DNA of 64,000 nucleotides from Heterohyrax brucei (GCA_028571685.1 CM053146.1:23719431-23783430); one strand, 5' to 3'. Shown: positions 1 to 12,050, counted from the stretch's first letter. The notes: generated from the sequence alone by a model not told the origin. Numbers and translations are program-made.

Positions 1-3000
1 TTGTTCATGACAAGACAGCTGCACAGTGATTACTGCTTCTGCTGATGTGGCATCTGGGAGGACTGCAAGTATGTATGTCTTCTTTGTTGGCTGGGAGGCT
101 GGGTCTGGGTCCACTGAGACTGTGAGCCTGGCATGGCCAGCTGCTTTGCTTATCCACAGTATTTAAGCAAACAGCTATCCTGCAGCAGAGAGACTGTGCT
201 TGGGTCAGCTGCAACTGGATAGCCCAGAGGTAGGAAGTGAGTGACGATGCTGGTGCTCCTCCCCACTCTCTTTTATGAGCTGTACTGTAGATTCCACCGA
301 TTCACAGTAACAGGCAACTTGGATGGGATGCCATCTTGGTCAGCCTCACCTGAAGCTAATTCTCATGCTGAGCAACTACTGTCTGGACAAGTAATTCACC
401 ACCTTTATGAACCAGGAGGCAGGACGTGCCACCTCTGAGGACCCAGGTAGAGACAACCACCAAGCTGAGCAGCACTGCAGTGCTTGACAGAATATATATA
501 TAGCCAGAGAAGCTATGCATAAGTCAGTTGCACTTAGAGAACACAGTGGCGGCCAGTGACCAAATCAGTCCCCTTACTCCCTTCTGAGACCTATGCCACA
601 GCTCCCATTGATGTAACACTTAAGAAACTGAACAGCTTCTGGATGGCACAAAGACAACAATCAATATCTAACCATTTAAAGAAGCAGATCACCATGGCTC
701 TGGAAAACTCCCAAAATAAAGATTCAAACAAGTTCCTAGATGAAGACGTCTTTATGAAATTATCAGAGGTAGAATACAAAAGAATTATGTGTAAAGCCCT
801 CCTAGAAATTCAACAAAATGCAACAGAACAAAATGAAAAATTAAGTAAGCTGGATGAACTGAAATCCGGCAGATCAATAATGAGATTACAGATTTAGACA
901 ATTCAGTGCAAAACCAAAAGAGTAGGATTGAGGAGTTGGAAGGCAAAGTTAGTGAGCTTGAAGATAAAGCAACTGACAAGAGCATTTATGACAATTCAGA
1001 TACAAGAAATAAGAAAAAATTAAGAAGCATTATGAAATATTTTGGACTGTATCAAGGGGAATGATCTATAAATAATTGGAGTTCCTGAGCTGGGAGGGAT
1101 AGCTGAAAATACAGGGAGAATTGTTAAAGAGATGCTGACAGAAAACTCCCCTGAAATTATGAAAGAAAAGAACATAGACATTCAAGATGCTTAATAAATG
1201 CCACAAATACTAGGACATAAGAGAAAGACAACAGGACATACCATAATCAAGCTTAAAAAAATAAAACATTAAGAGAGGCTCTTAAAGGCAGCCAGACTTA
1301 AACAAAACTAACATACAAAGAGAAGCCCTGAAGGCTTTCATCTGTGTTGGCAATAAGGCAGTGGGATGACACATCCAAAGCCTTGAAGGAGAAGCACTTC
1401 CAACCAAGAATTATATATCCTGCAAAATTGTCTCCAAAATACAAAGGTGAAATTAAGACATTCATAGATAAACAGAAGCTTCGAGGCTTTAAAAACCAAA
1501 CCAAAACTACAATACTGGAAGAAGTTCTTTGTTTAGAAAAACAAAAAAACAACAATTGTATACTTAAGGATGCAATGCAAGACACAGCATCAAAGTCACA
1601 AAGTCACAAAGCTCAAACAAAGCATGATCAACAGAAGAGAAAATAGATAAATGGGAACTTCTAAAAACTGAACACTGTTGCTCATCCAAAGACTTCATCA
1701 AAAGAGTTAAAAGACCACCTACAGAATGCCAAAAAATATTTGGCAACTACATATTGGACCAACATCTGACTTGCATAATCTTCAAGATACCGCAAAATAT
1801 CAACAATAAAAAGGTAAATAAACCAATTAAGTACTGGGCAAAGGAGATGGACAGAAACTTTACCACAGAGGACATCCAGGCAACCAAAAGACACATGAGG
1901 AAATGCTTGTGATCACTAGCTATTAGAGAAATCCAGATTGAAATTATAGTGAGGTACCATCTCACCCCAACAAGGTTGGCCATGATCTAAAAAACATAAA
2001 CAACAAATGCTGGAGAGGCTTTGGAGACATTGGAACTCTCCTACATAGCTAGTGGGGTTGCAAAATGGTACAACTTCTTTGGAGAGCAATTTGGTGCTTC
2101 CTTAAAATAGATATATCATTTGATCCAGTAGTGCCATTGCTAAGAGAATATCCTACAGAAACAAAGGCTGTCATATGGACAGATACATGTACACAAATGT
2201 ATATTGTAGCCCAGTCCACAATAGCAAAAAGATGGAATCAACCTAGATGTCCATCAACACATGAATGGGTAAACAAATTATGGTACATATACTCAAAAAG
2301 AACACTGTGCAATGATAAAGAACATTGATGATTTTAGGAAGCATCTCATAACCTGGTTTCAACTGGAAGACATTATGCTGGGTGAAATCAGTCAGTGGCC
2401 AAAGGATGAATATTATATGAGACCCCTGCTATAAGGACTTAAAAATAGACTTATGTAGAGAAGACAAGACTCTTTGATGGCTACAAGTGTGGGGATGGAG
2501 GGTGAGGATTTTTCATAGATTAGATAGTTGATAGAAATTTGGTTAGGTGAAAGCAGTGACAGCACACAGTAGAGAGTTGATCAATTTAACTGGACTTCAC
2601 CATAAACCAAAAGGTTTTCTAAACTCCACCCAATTTTTCAAAGGATAGAGTAGAAGGCACAGGGTCTGAGGACCATGTGTGCTGAGGACATTAAGGCCAA
2701 TTGGCATAGTCTTTTGCTAAGAGAGTCTTCTCTATCCCATATTTGTGAGTGTCATCTGGGGTCTTAAAAGCTAACAAGCTGCCATCTGAGGGAAACCATC
2801 TAACTCATCTGGAACAGATGATCACTGAGAACAACAAAGATATGAAGAAAAAAGAACCAAGGAGACAGAAAGACCCATATGAATGGGAAACTATCAATAT
2901 GAGACCAGGAGAACAAGATAGTTCCTGGACACCACCAAAGACAATCATGACAAGGGACAAAATGTAGTCTCTGAGACAATATGAGAAAAAGAGGTGTGCA

Positions 3001-3396
3001 GCCCAGGAACTCTATACTTAAAAGACCTGAACTGATGGTTTGTGGGAACACAGTCCCTAGACCTGCTTCTGTCCCTGATCACAGCAGTAATGAGGTCAAC
3101 TCTTCAGGCAAGAACAGACTGTACTTGTGGGCACATTGTGACCATATACTGTGTGTACTTTATGATTCCATGCAGTCATAGGAGGCTGTCCTACTGGTCT
3201 CTTTCTAGATGGGACAGAAGAGAGTGGAGAGGAGGGGACAGACGCTTGTTAAGAGGATAATAGAAATATAGAGTGAAAAGGAGTATTTTCTCACTGAGTG
3301 GGGAGAACAGAAGGAGCTGCAGATAGGTGGGCATGCAAAACCAATTTGGATTGTATACTTTCACTTAAACATACTAAAAAAAAAAAAAAAAAAAAA
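1..3396 (+). mobile_element. L1 LINE, internally deleted, with poly(A) tail
   Basis: Sense L1 copy. About 1-545 looks like L1 5' UTR (it shares short phrases such as 'TTGGCTGGGAGGC' with the 5' UTR of the antisense L1 at 16.4-24.7 kb). ORF1 remnants follow to about 1600. The sequence then jumps to the far 3' part of ORF2 (from about 1605, peptide 'KDFIKRVKRPPTE') and on through the afrotherian-type 3' UTR ('GGGGTCTTAAAAGCTAACAAG'-like at 2757-2780) to a run of 21 A at 3376-3396. Roughly 3 kb, from the end of ORF1 through the endonuclease and reverse transcriptase, is missing. The element cannot move by itself. The left boundary is uncertain because it runs into the window edge. Confidence 0.85.
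556..1650 (+). pseudogene. L1 ORF1 remnant (RNA-binding chaperone)
   Basis: L1 ORF1 makes the RNA-binding protein that packages L1 RNA. The first open block (556-897) has the N-terminal coiled-coil type sequence ending in a lysine-rich stretch. After stops and frameshifts the C-terminal domain reappears at 1344-1560, with the family pattern 'LKEKHFQPRIIYPAKLS' followed by 'GEIKTFIDKQKLR'. No ATG opens the first block in frame, and several stops interrupt the middle. From about 1605 the reading belongs to ORF2, so the natural ORF1 stop region is lost at the deletion junction. Confidence 0.8.
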
Positions 3397-4893
3397 GAAT
3401 ATCAAATTGGGAAACACAAATCAAAACTACAATGAGATACCATTTTACACCAGAAATGTTGGCATTAATCCCAAAAAACAAAATAATAAAAGTTGGAGGA
3501 GCTGTAAAAGGAAAAGAACACTTATACACTGCTGGTGGGAATGTAAAATGGTACAACCACCTTGAAAATTGATTTGGTGCTTTCTTTAAAAGCTAAAAAT
3601 AGAAATGACACAATGATCCCCCAATGTAACTTCTTGGGATATATCCTAGACAAATAAGAGCTGCCACAGAAATAGATACATGCACACTAACGTTCATTGC
3701 AGCACTGCCTTTGGCAGCAAAAAGATGGAGTCAACCTAGAAGTTCATCAAAAGATGATGGGATAAACAAACTATAATAAATTCACACAACCGAATATTAT
3801 GTAACGATAAGAAAAACAATGAATTTTGGAAACAACTGATAACATGGAGGAATCTGGAAGGCATTCTGCTGAGTGAAATTAATCAATTACAAAAGGACAA
3901 GTGCTGTAAGAGAACACTACTATAAGGAATCAAGCAGGTATTTAAACACAGAAGAAATCAGTCTTTGAGGGGAAGGTGGGCAGGAGAGGGGTATTGACTA
4001 AGTAGATAGTGGACAACAATTATTTGGGGTGAAGGAAGGGACAATACACAGCAGAGGAGAATTTTGCACAACTGCGTTAAACCCAAAGCTAAGCAGTTTC
4101 CCAGATATAAGCATGCACTTCAAGAGAACAGAGTGGCAGAGACACAGGACTGGGTACCATGATTTCAGGGAACATTTAGGTCAATTTCCATAATAAAGTT
4201 TACTAACAGAATGTTCTGCATCCCACTCTAGTGAGTGGTGTCTGGGGTCATAGAAGCTAGCGTGTGGCCATCTAAAAAGGATCAATTGTTCAAAACCTAT
4301 CTTGAGCAAAGGAAAATGAAGAACATCAAAGACATAAGGACAGTGTGAGCCCAAGAGACAGAAAGGTCAACATAAATCACAGACTATATCAACATGAAAC
4401 TGGAAGAACTAGATGGTGCCTGGCTACCACCAATGACTGCCCTGACAGAGAATTCAACAGAGTTCCTAATGGAGTAGGAGAAATGTGGGGTCTGGAACTC
4501 AAACTCTAGTAAAAGGACAAGATTTGATTGTCTGACAGACTGAAGGGTCTGAGGGAGATAAGAACCACAGACTCTGTTAGCCTGCAACTGAAACCATTGT
4601 CAAAGCCATCTCAGACAAAGACTGAACTGGTCTACAAGACATAAGATGATACTGGTGAAGAGTGTGCTTCTTAGCTTAAGTAGATACAGAAGACTAACTG
4701 GGTAGCTCCTGTCCGGAAAAGAGATGAGAAGACAGAAGAGGTAAGGAGCTGGGTGAATGGACTCGGGAAACAGGGTAGAGGAGTGTCCTGTCACAATGTG
4801 AGGGGAGCAGCTAGGGTCACCTAATAAAACATGTGTAAGTATTTGTATGAGAAACTGACTGAAACTATAAACTTTCACTTAAAACACAATTTT
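3397..4893 (+). mobile_element. L1 LINE 3' fragment, older copy
   Basis: Begins directly after the poly(A) of the upstream L1, in the last part of ORF2 ('caaatcaaaactacaatgag' phrase near 3420), and runs through a 3' UTR containing 'AGAACTAGATGGTGCCTGGC' (about 4406-4425) to a weak A-rich end at 4890-4900. Its 3' UTR differs from the upstream copy, so it is another afrotherian L1 subfamily. The abutment suggests that one element inserted next to or into the other. No reading frame survives. Confidence 0.8.
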
Positions 4894-5394
4894 AAAAAAA
4901 TCAAGTGGCTGAAAAATTAAAAAGTTAGTATTTAAGTGCTGAGAATTTGTGAAAAAGTATCTCTCTACATTAATCCTCAAAGTTTTATTTTTTTAGTGTT
5001 TGTCTTTGCTCTTTTTTTTTTTTTAACTTTGCTACCTTTTCTCTCACTGCCAACTATCACTTTTCATTTGGGAAAATAAATCACTATGCATGTTATGATT
5101 ACGTGCAAAGTAAGAGTAAATAGATTCCAGCTGAGGAAAATTGAGCTATAATGTAAACACCAAGACATCTATGTTGACCATTCAGACCTTTTGTTTACCT
5201 TGGGTTCTCAGCTATACTTCATATGACACATTGCTGGGCAGGTGGCTCTGAGGTAAAGATTATAGTGATACATAAAGTATGTATGTAAAAATACATAAAG
5301 GAATATGACCACTGCCACCACAACTACAATAACTCATCTTAAATCTTTTGAAAACTGAGATACTACCTAATACTCTTTAAAGGGAAGTTGGTTT
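4894..5394. other. AT-rich single-copy stretch, nothing recognised
   Basis: No reading frame, repeat family or RNA gene recognised. A T-rich run lies at about 5010-5025. Confidence 0.4.
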
Positions 5395-5670
5395 GAAAAA
5401 GACCAAAAGACTTTGCTGTCAGGTAATCAGTCATGGCAAAACTTTAGCTTGCTTACTTTGGATATGTCATTATGAAAGAACACCTTGTTTGATAAAGTGT
5501 CAGGGGAAAGGAGAACTCGCGATGAGATAGATTGATGTAATAGCCACAGAAATGGACTCAAACATACCAGTCATCAGGAAGAAGACTCAGTGTGGGGCAA
5601 CATTTCGTTCTGTTATAACATGGGGTCATCATGAGCCCAAGCCAACTTGTTAGCAACTAACAACAATAAA
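5395..5670 (+). mobile_element. RTE/BovB-clade LINE 3' end
   Basis: Matches the last 270 bases of the longer RTE copy at 12.9-15.6 kb: 'GATGAGATAGATTGATG', then 'TTTCGTTCTGTTATAACATG', then the terminal block 'GGGTCATCATGAG...' and an 'AACTAACAACAATAAA' tail. 5'-truncated, non-coding. Confidence 0.75.
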
Positions 5671-5764
5671 ACCTTTACAGAGTGTCTTATTGCAAGTATA
5701 CCCTAAATGGTGATGGAACTCCCTGGCTTTGTGATAATTTATATGAACTTGTTTTGGTGTTACG

Positions 5765-5892
5765 TAATTATTGATTCACTGATTCATCCTAATTATTCAG
5801 TACTCATTCAATAGCAGGCACTGTTGTAGGGCCTGGGAATATTGCAGTGGACGAAATCAAGTCCTGCCTTCATGGAACTTACATTCTAACCA
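5765..5892 (-). mobile_element. L2 LINE 3' fragment
   Basis: Reads on the plus strand as the reverse complement of the L2 3' end: 'TACTCATTCAATAGCAGGCA' to 'TCATGGAACTTACATTCTA'. An ancient, diverged mammalian repeat. Confidence 0.75.
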
Positions 5893-5929
5893 AGTTTCTT
5901 GTTTGAATGACAGTTTAGAAGTACTTTAA

Positions 5930-6050
5930 AAATTCTAGAACTCCTATCTCACAGATGATGTTCAAGAAAACTCTGAGGATGAGGCAGTATAGGTATTGAT
6001 CTTCCCATTTTATAGGTGAGGAGGCTTACCTAGAGTCTTCTCTGCATCTG
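5930..6050 (-). mobile_element. MIR SINE fragment
   Basis: On the minus strand it reads 'CCTCCTCACCTATAAAATGG' followed by a decayed MIR 3' half. Short and diverged, so the edges are soft. Confidence 0.5.
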
Positions 6051-6927
6051 GCAGGATTTGAGAAGGAGTGAAATTGTAAAATTTTTCAGGAGAAAGGAGG
6101 CCAAAGTGATGGAGTGTGTGAGGGAGTGTGTGCAGGTGTGTGCACTCCTGGGGGACTCTGCAGCTGTGAAGCCTGAGGACCCTGAGCTGAGCTGATGTGG
6201 AGTTAGTGAGCTTAGGGGTTCCTCTTTTCTTGCCCCTGCATCTTCGTCTCATTGCTTTCTCACCACTGTAGGGCTACAGTACACGTTGAATGCCGAGGGA
6301 GGTTCTTTCGGGCCTGGAGTTTCAGTTGTTCACTTGGCTGCAATGTTTAGCATGTGGATGGGTCCTCGAGCACCTCCAAGTGAGAGCACCTATCCCTATG
6401 TGTATGGACTTCACATAAGAACAGAGCGGTGACACGTTCACTTACAAGAAAGGACATGCTAGTCACAAACAGGACACTACAGCTCTGCAGAAACTCACTG
6501 AAAAAGCATTTACCACATGACATGAACTACACATGTTCCTTGTCAGCATTTCTGACAAGTTTTGATGCCCATTAATTCTCCAGCAATTAGGGAAGAGAAG
6601 TTGTGAGGCGTGTCAACGTGGTGACTTCTTCCCAGGCAGCTTCCAGATGACCTCCATCCTTGGGGACATGGGAAAAGGATCCTCACTGGTAGGCAGCAAA
6701 GGGCAGAGTTTGCTTCTTTCTAGATGTTTTTAGGGCAGGACGGAGTGCATAAGCTAAGGAAATCCCAAGGAAATTGTCCCACAGAACGTAATGATTGCTC
6801 TCCTATCTACATCTGCTTCCCGCCCGACCTGGGCATTTCAGACGTTCTTCAGGGAATGTTCTAAATTATCCGCACTCTAAAATAAATAGTGAGACATTGA
6901 CTCATCAACACATTTGTTTTGTTTTGT
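6051..6927. other. Single-copy stretch, possible conserved homeobox-type motifs
   Basis: No recognised repeat. A GT-rich patch lies near 6110-6145. Around 6560-6590 there is 'CATTAATTCTCCAGCAATTAG', which holds two TAATT/CAATTA homeodomain-type cores 10 bases apart. A minus-strand open stretch at 6010-6252 exists but ends in MIR sequence and resembles no protein I know. Confidence 0.3.
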
Positions 6928-7247
6928 GTCTGGTGCAGGAGACCTGGGTTTGTTTCTTAGCCAATGTACCTCATGTGCAGCCACTACTTGTCTGCCAGTG
7001 GAAGCTCATATGTTGTTATGATGCTGAACAGATTTCAGCAGAATTTCCAAACTAAGATGTACTAGAAGGAAAGGTCTGGCGATTTAGTTTAGAAAATTAG
7101 CTAATGAAAACCCTACTGATCACAACTGTCAGCTCTGCAACTGATACTAGGGATGGTACCAGACAAGGCAGCCTTCTGTTCCTTTGTGCATAGGTCACCA
7201 TGAGTCAGGAGCCAACTTGGCAGTAGCCAACAACAATAACAATACAT
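6928..7247 (+). mobile_element. AfroSINE, long form
   Basis: Recognised from 'GGAGACCTGGGTTTG' (decayed tRNA-like B box, about 6940) through 'AATGTACCTCATGTGCAGCC', 'GATGCTGAACAGATTTCAGC', 'AATGAAAACCCTACTGATCA' and 'GGTCACCATGAGTCAGGAGC' to an 'AACAACAATAACAATA' tail. The 3' half resembles the RTE LINE 3' end. Full-length or nearly so; RNA polymerase III type, non-coding. Confidence 0.75.
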
Positions 7248-8340
7248 TGTTCTGACAATCTTGTAATCTGGTCCCTGAGAAAGAATGTTCTAGAGAGATA
7301 GCTAACAAGTGGCAGGTGAAGAGAAAAAAAAAAAAAAAAAGGATGGATTCTGTGGGCGTGAAACAATTTCTAATGTGTTCCCTGAGTCTAGAAATCAGTG
7401 CTTACTAATGATGCTCCCACTTAAACAAACAGAGAATTCAAGAGGGGGTCTCTCAGGACAGGGTCAGGGACTGCGGAGCTGCAGACAAGGAAACTGAAAG
7501 TCTGTATTACTGCAAACTGCCTTAAACCTTTTTTTCTGTAACAGCTATCATGTGGACATTATTTGTTCTAGTTCGTTCAAAAGTGGGAGGGGAGAACGCC
7601 ATCTGCTTCATTGTTTTGAAGGAAAACCTATGCAGTTACAGGGAGAGGGGACTGCATGATTTTCCCAGTCTGAAGCCTTCTGTGCTTCCCAACAAGTATT
7701 TGACCTGAATATATTAAATATTGTAATGTTTTGTTACATGTCCCAGGGCAAAAAAAAAAAAAAATTCAGACTATCACTTATTAGCTTTCTGTGCCTGGAT
7801 CTTTCCATAGTTGATTCGATAGTGGAAAAGATAGTGAGGGAAATCCAAAGGTAAAGGTTAAACTCTGTTTTATTATGTTTACAGGATTTAAAGGGTAAGT
7901 CAGGAAGTGCTTACATAACATCAAGTGAAAGTGGTGGATTAGTAACTACAGCGGGCCTTAAAAGCAGCCTTAATCCTCTGAATCTCCAGGGGTGAAAGGT
8001 CACCCTCTAACACCAGGCTGTGTAAAGAATGGAGAAGACACAAGCTTCTGTTTCATCATGGCCCTGCTAATCCACTGAGGAAATGAGCAGCCAGGGCTTG
8101 GGGAGAGGTAAACGCCTCCTCCAAGCAAAGCCACCTGTGAATCAGTGAAGGAGGAAGTAATTAAAGTCAGAAGGACTGGTGCAGAGTCGGGGGATTGGCA
8201 GGCAGGTAGGCACAGCCCCAGCCACATCTTTGGAAGGTGAGGCTTCCACAACCTCAGAGGAATCAGAGTTGCTGACCCCCAGCCAGAATGTGCCAACAGA
8301 ACTAGTTGTCCTTCCCTGACAATCCTATGCTGGACCAATA
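7248..8340. other. Single-copy stretch with A runs
   Basis: No recognised family. A runs occur at 7324-7340 and near 7747-7761. The minus strand is open over 8000-8338, in a mildly GC-rich patch, but has no ATG at its start, no domain I recognise and no retrocopy hallmarks. Confidence 0.3.
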
Positions 8341-8465
8341 ATAATCACCTAATCACCTAATCACACCCACGTATACACACATCCACACACACACATCCAT
8401 ATGCACATTCACTCATAAGCAACATGTATGTGTGTTTGCACACACACATGCACCCCCACAACCAG
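8341..8465. repeat. AC-rich microsatellite-derived stretch
   Basis: Starts with a short 'ATCACCTA' tandem (about 8344-8365), passes into imperfect (AC)n with 'ACACACACACAC'-type runs, flips briefly to TG ('ATGTATGTGTGTTTG') and returns to (AC)n. Decayed simple repeat. Confidence 0.8.
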
Positions 8466-8860
8466 CCTAACCAGAGCCCCGATAAAGAGGTAGCTGAGAT
8501 ACTAACAGCCAGCTGCCAAGAGTATGAACCCCATAGAAATATTAATAAATCAGATATTCTTCACTTACTTGCTTGCTCTCTCATCAAAATTCGAAAAAGA
8601 AAACTTCTCTTAACCACAAACACAAAATTTAGCTAGATTTCTGAAATGATAGTCAACCTTGACCCTTAGGATTTCAAATACTTTTAGAAGTAATTGCCCA
8701 TAATCTAGCAGTGTGTTTATCTGACCTTCTTACTCTTCTAATCGTCCAGCTACTTACTGATTGGCTATGTATTTAGTACATCTTAAGATACCAAAGTAAA
8801 CCTGAAGGAAAGTGTAACATCATACGGACATAGATATTTTTAGGAGAAGTATAAATGTAA

Positions 8861-8926
8861 AACCAAAAAACCAAACCCATGGCCACCGAGTTGATTCCAA
8901 CTCATAGCCACCATATAGGTTTAGGG
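8861..8926 (-). mobile_element. AfroSINE fragment
   Basis: 'CCAAACCCATGGCCACCGAG' then 'TTGATTCCAACTCATAGCCA', the reverse complement of the AfroSINE 3' end. Only about 65 bases remain. Confidence 0.75.
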
Positions 8927-9689
8927 ACAACAAAATTCAGAATGCAGACTCCTGTCCTCCTCTGTTTCTCTCGGTAGCCATTTCAGGCTAAGACAAGTAG
9001 AGTCGACTTTCTGATCTTTCACTTCTGACTTTGCCCAAGGAGACATCTTCCCATAAATTTCCCATAAAGCCACACTGTGTTACATGGGATGTTTAGAGAC
9101 CACGACTTAGTAAACATCTTTCTTCCATGCGTCAACAAATCGAGACTTTGGATACAATCAATTTATGGAAGAAAGTTCCAGCACATTTCAGCATAAGCTC
9201 AAAAAGCTTTCAGAGTAGCCGTTCCATATTTATTCCAAGCTGGCCTTTATTAAATCACTGGTGAAAAATACGGAGATTCGTCTCAGCTGTAGTTTCATCA
9301 TCTTAAAACAGCAGAGGCATTTATCTTACGAAATTGCAGAAGTCGAGCCCTGTGCAGACTGATGGCTCTGAGGTGCTTTGGGCATTAGTATCTGATTGTC
9401 TCGCCTAAGGTGTTTATGACGCGTACAGCTGTTAATAGCTTATGCTGTTCATTTTTTACAGAATTTGTGGTTTAAGCATTATGCTTAGAATATCTAAAAT
9501 ATTTCTTTCCTTCTCTTAAAAAATGGTATTAAACTGTATAATGCAAAATATGAAAAGTGCTTAGTTGCATATATTTGATTCTTTGCTACTTTTTTTCTTG
9601 AGTTCCCAACTCTTTGCCTGCCTCATTTCCACCAACTATTTTCTTCATTAAGTCAAAACTAATAATCTTAACTGCATTTAGAAAATGAG
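8927..9689. other. Single-copy block, candidate conserved non-coding element
   Basis: Repeat-free by eye. About 9180-9480 keeps isolated CpGs in an AT-rich context ('ATACGGAGATTCGTCTCAGC', 'TATGACGCGTACAGCTG') and has the texture of developmental enhancers. A 58-base segment at 9104-9161 recurs, diverged, at 10435-10490. No coding potential. Confidence 0.3.
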
Positions 9690-9694
9690 GGGGA

Positions 9695-10535
9695 AGACTG
9701 GGTATTTGATTCCCTTGGGATATGGGTTTAAAAAATAGATCAGGGTCATAGTCTCATAGGACATTCCAGCTAATTGTCCTAATAACATGTTAAGTGTTTT
9801 TTCTCTACCTCCTAGTTCATTGTGTGGTGCCTGGGGTTTAAAAGTTTGCAAGCAGCCATCCAAAACACAACTGTTCTCCTGGAGCAACAGAGGAAGAAGA
9901 AAATTCAAGAACTGGAGGAGGATGTGTGATGTGTGACTAATTGCCTCTATGAACAACTACATTCTTTACAAGACCAGAAGAACTAAATGGTGCCTGGCTA
10001 CCATTCCTAAACATTTTGATCTAACATTTCGTAGAAGAATCCTGATCAAAAGAGAGGAAATACAGAACAATTTCCAGTTCTCATGAACTCTACGCATTCT
10101 GGAGCCATGCAGAGTGGTGAACCCCTGAACTTATTGCCATGAGATAATCTTTAAACCTTCAACCAAAAACGTTCCCCAAAGTCATCTTAAAACTAAGCAA
10201 TAGTTTAGCTTAACTAGGAAATAAAAAAGGTCTCCATGAAGCAGTATGCTCTTTTAAGAACTGCCCACACAGGATCAACTTGAGAAGGGTGACTGGAAAG
10301 ATTATATAGGAACTTTAAGGGGAAGTGAGTTTATGTTAATGAGGGATGAACAACTCAGAAAATGTAATCAATGGCACTAAACTGTTTATGCAGAAATTGT
10401 TGAATAAGTGGATATTTTGCTGTATGTAACAACATAACTTAATAAACTTTCTTTCATGTGTCCACAAATTAAGACTTTGGATACAATCAACAAAATAAAC
10501 AATAAATAAATAAAACTTAAGAAATAATACATCAG
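9695..10535 (+). mobile_element. L1 LINE 3' UTR, old afrotherian subfamily
   Basis: Alignable by eye over its whole length with 48675-49440: 'CATTGTGTGGTGCCTGGGGT', 'AATGGTGCCTGGCTACCATT', 'GAGTTTATGTTAATGAGGGA', 'TATTTTGCTGTATGTAAC'. Ends in an 'AATAAATAAATAAAA' tail. 5'-truncated; no ORF2 left. An extra segment of about 55 bases just before the tail (10435-10490) is absent from the other copy. Confidence 0.75.
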
Positions 10536-10677
10536 AATTCAGGTACATGTCGTGAGGACAGAGTAGTAACATGGCTGGTACTTAAGGCAAAGAACTGAAG
10601 ATAGCAGTTCATTATTCAAATGCCCAAATGCACCAGTGTTCCAGAAAAAAACAGGCCCCATTCTTATCCTGATTTGA

Positions 10678-10896
10678 TTCTAAACAAACCAGTTGCCATG
10701 GAGTAGTTTCCAACCAATGGGGACCTATGTGTGTCAGAGTAGGACCATGCTCCACAGGGTTTTCAATGACTAATTTTTAAAAAGTAAATGAACAGGTTAT
10801 TCTTTTTTTTTAAGGCATCTCTGTGTGGACTTGAGCCTCTAAATTTAGGGTTAGTATCTCAGTACATTAACAATTTATACCACCCAGGGTCTCCAA
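10678..10896 (-). mobile_element. AfroSINE, long-type, diverged
   Basis: Reverse-oriented AfroSINE: 'CAGTTGCCATGGAGTAGTTT' ... 'CTCCACAGGGTTTTCAATGA' ... 'TATACCACCCAGGGTCTCC', the last being the complement of the tRNA-like head. A T run (about 10804-10812) interrupts it. Confidence 0.75.
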
Positions 10897-11914
10897 ATTT
10901 GGCTGTGCAAAGGATCAAATTGTGCCGCTGATAGAATCATCTGGTATAGCTAAATGTAATGTTAAAATTCTTCCTTAAAATAACACATAGCCTCTCTCAC
11001 CCCTACCACAACATGCCTTTAATAAGGAAAAGAAGAGGGTATGGGGCCTTTAAAAACTCAGAGCCACAATCAGAACAACATTTAGAACTGAACATGCCAC
11101 TCACTAGGGAAATTGTTTGGACGGGAACTCACTAAAGAGCTGAGGAAAGAAACTGAATATGATAAGAAGGCTCGGAGTCAAAAGTCAACACCTAATGATT
11201 TATTAAAGAAGAAACAATTTCTAACTTACGGCCCCATACTAACTCTTAGCCACGGAGAAGATGGGGTGCCCCAAAAAGAAGCTGTATCCAGTATATTTAT
11301 TGGACAGCAGGTCACGAGATTTCGGTCTGAGTGGCCAACCCAGCCAAGATGTTCACAATGGCCCATGGAAAAGGACAAGTCAGGACTTACGGGGCACTCA
11401 AAGAATGTGAAAAAAGAAATGATTTCCTCCTAATTAGTAACCTCTCAAACCTCTTTCCTTATCTCCAGACTTGGAAGCTGATGTTGAAATGAGGGCATGC
11501 CTAAAAGGACAGAATTTGCATATTTTCATTTTGCCTAAATGTAATCAAACAGATTTGAAGATAAAAAGATTTTTTCCTATTAAATCTCCAGTTTGATGCA
11601 AATTCAGGTAAAGCACAAGCAGCAAACAGATTGTTTTATACCAAAAGGCTCTGCATCTGTATTCTAGGGCTGCCACAATACAAGGAACATGCTAGAGAAC
11701 TGGTATCACAGACTCCAAGAAAATAAGATCAAGTTCAAACCCATGTCTTAATAGCTGAAACATGAATTTTGTTCAAAGTCACCCACATAGGAGCAGCCCA
11801 TTTTCCAGGGCTGAAGCCCACAGGTGATATCTGTCTTTTGTTAGAGAGGAGCTCAGAAGAGAAACTAGGCTCAGCTCAATTGCCCTGGGCCTTGTGGGGA
11901 TGGGGGCTTAGACA
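10897..11914 (+). other. Single-copy stretch with an unrecognised ATG-less open frame
   Basis: The plus strand is open from 11092 to a stop at 11431-11433. It encodes a lysine-rich, then tryptophan-containing sequence, with several retained CpGs (11122-11390). There is no ATG at the beginning, no flanking splice signal that I trust, and no domain I recognise. It could be a decayed transposon or LTR-element piece or chance. Nothing else is seen between 10.9 and 11.9 kb. Confidence 0.25.
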
Positions 11915-12050
11915 CGGCTCAAATTCTAGCTCTGGGGTTCACCGGCCATGCCAGACTGGGTCAAAGACTCCACCTTGCTAAGCCTCAGTACGCACACTGG
12001 GAACTGCTATGGCCCAGGAGAGGATTGGTGTGGGAATTTAAATGGACAAA
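11915..12050 (+). mobile_element. MIR SINE
   Basis: 'GCTCAAATTCTAGCTCTGGG', then 'GACTGGGTCAAAGACTCC' and 'CTAAGCCTCAGTACGC' follow the MIR core order. Diverged, ancient. Confidence 0.6.

Noticed and set aside
8000-8338. 112-codon open stretch on the minus strand
   Set aside because: No ATG at its start, no recognisable domain, no retrocopy hallmarks. Stop-poor composition is enough.
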